Of a stretch of DNA of 15,178 nucleotides, positions 14,401 to 15,178 are shown in pieces; positions within the stretch are counted from its first letter, which is position 1; each line of letters opens with the position of its first letter. The position numbers and the translations under genes were made by a program. The stretch covers positions 1-15,178 of the forward strand of contig JBEVCF010000013.1 of assembly GCA_040514355.1 (NCBI GenBank), written 5' to 3'. The notes under the pieces are model-generated. The model was not told the origin of the DNA. It did no database searches and saw only the letters and a list, made by a program, of their open reading frames with translations. Source of the stretch: Opacimonas sp040514355. Its GTDB lineage: Bacteria > Pseudomonadota > Gammaproteobacteria > Enterobacterales > Alteromonadaceae.

Positions 14401-15150
14401 ATGCAGATTGGATTTGATAAAACACTACTCGAAGGTAAAACTGCTTTAGTGACAGGGGCGGGCAAAGGTATTGGTAAAGCGTGCGTTGAACAGCTTGTTG
14501 CAGCTGGTTGCCATGTGGTTGCTGTGGCTCGTACCCAAGCCGATTTGGATATCCTTGTACAATCCCACCCAAATAAAGTCACGGCGTGGGCAATGGACGC
14601 TGCATCAACGGCGTTTTTTGAACGTATTGCTACATTATCTGAGTTGGATATTGTCGTAAATAACGTGGGGGCTAACCAACCAGAGCCGATAGGTGAGGTC
14701 GCAGAGAGCACCTTGGATTGGTTAATAAATCTTAATATCAAATCGATATATATGACTTCACAAGCTGCGGTAAGGCACTTTGACCGCACTCAAACCCAAG
14801 GCTCAATCATCAATATTTCATCCCAAATGGGACACATCGGTTCGCCCAATCGCACTGTGTATTGCATGACCAAGCACGCCATTGAAGGTCTAACCAAAGC
14901 GCTTGCCGTTGAGACGGCCAAACGAGGCATTCGCGTCAATTCTATCGCACCAACGTTCATTGAAACCCCCCTGACAGAACCCATGTTTGCCAAGCCTGAA
15001 TTTAAAGAGTTTGTGCTAAACAAAATCCCTCTAGGCAAAATTGGTCAACCCAATGACGTCGCTCATGCAGTGGTTTACCTTGCTTCTGACCTCAGTAAAC
15101 TGGTTACCGGCATGAGTTTGAAAGTAGATGGCGGATGGACAGCTGAGTAA
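14401..15150 (+). CDS. Short-chain dehydrogenase/reductase (SDR), probable sugar-type NAD(P) oxidoreductase
   Basis: This classical SDR of 249 residues has the cofactor motif TGAGKGIG (18-25), NNVGA (87-91), N112 in LNIKS and the catalytic S141, Y154 and K158 (YCMTK). The C-terminal segment VTGMSLKVDGGWTAE is typical of the FabG/gluconate/xylulose reductase group. The frame is open back to 14275, but the 42 extra residues cross the divergent promoter. The ATG at 14401, just before GKTALVTGAG, is the natural start, with only a weak upstream GG. It is divergent from the SnoaL-lacI operon and shares site B with it. The substrate is unknown; polyol or sugar-acid oxidation is the usual role of such a gene next to a LacI regulator. 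Confidence 0.92.
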   Translation: MQIGFDKTLLEGKTALVTGAGKGIGKACVEQLVAAGCHVVAVARTQADLDILVQSHPNKVTAWAMDAASTAFFERIATLSELDIVVNNVGANQPEPIGEVAESTLDWLINLNIKSIYMTSQAAVRHFDRTQTQGSIINISSQMGHIGSPNRTVYCMTKHAIEGLTKALAVETAKRGIRVNSIAPTFIETPLTEPMFAKPEFKEFVLNKIPLGKIGQPNDVAHAVVYLASDLSKLVTGMSLKVDGGWTAE

Positions 15151-15162
15151 AAAAACATACAG

Positions 15163-15178
15163 ATTTGTACTTCGAAGT
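15163..15178. promoter_or_regulatory. TTCGAA-centred operator-like site C, cut by the window end
   Basis: ATTTGTACTTCGAA (15163-15176) repeats exactly the 14 bases at 12658-12671. The last ten bases, ACTTCGAAGT, are a perfect palindrome. It lies 12 bases after the SDR stop and probably belongs to the promoter of the next gene beyond the window. Confidence 0.5.

Noticed and set aside
1..15178. CRISPR arrays, tRNA or rRNA genes, insertion sequences, phage genes
   Set aside because: I looked for repeat-spacer patterns, transposase motifs, tRNA cloverleaf strings and terminal inverted repeats and saw none.

Overview
The window looks like a chromosomal segment of a marine gammaproteobacterium, most likely Alteromonadales (Alteromonadaceae, Glaciecola-like). 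This rests on the housekeeping block degS-degQ-zapG-zapE, moderate GC, and protein sequences that read as gammaproteobacterial. The assignment is by recognition only. A run of ten Ns inside degQ shows that this is a draft assembly.

Region 1 (1-6399, + strand) is a complete phototrophy cassette. It holds a proteorhodopsin, then crtE, crtI, crtB and crtY (GGPP to phytoene to lycopene to beta-carotene), then blh, which cleaves beta-carotene to retinal, the rhodopsin chromophore. The five biosynthetic genes all overlap their neighbours. The rhodopsin is separated from them by a perfect 9-bp hairpin that may let only part of the transcription through. The rhodopsin carries Gln at the spectral-tuning position, so a blue-absorbing pump is predicted. 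The 224 bases upstream hold several inverted and direct repeats.

Region 2 (6396-8023, - strand) is degS followed by idi (IPP isomerase, which supplies the isoprenoid precursors). The genes are coupled by a TAATG junction. idi is convergent with blh, and the two share a TTAA double stop, so the cassette abuts the envelope-stress operon with no spacer.

Region 3 (8098-12217) is core cell biology: degQ (periplasmic protease, interrupted by the Ns, with a strong terminator and a sigma-E-like promoter), zapG (divisome/envelope membrane protein), the divergent zapE (division ATPase), and a YeeN-type YebC-family gene closed by a strong terminator.

Region 4 (12271-15178) is an accessory metabolic island: a truncated cupin gene, a LacI-family regulator, a SnoaL/NTF2-like protein and a divergent short-chain dehydrogenase. 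TTCGAA-centred near-palindromes lie in the cupin promoter, in the SnoaL/SDR divergent region and just after the SDR gene. They are probably operators of the local LacI protein. The substrate of this cluster cannot be named from sequence.
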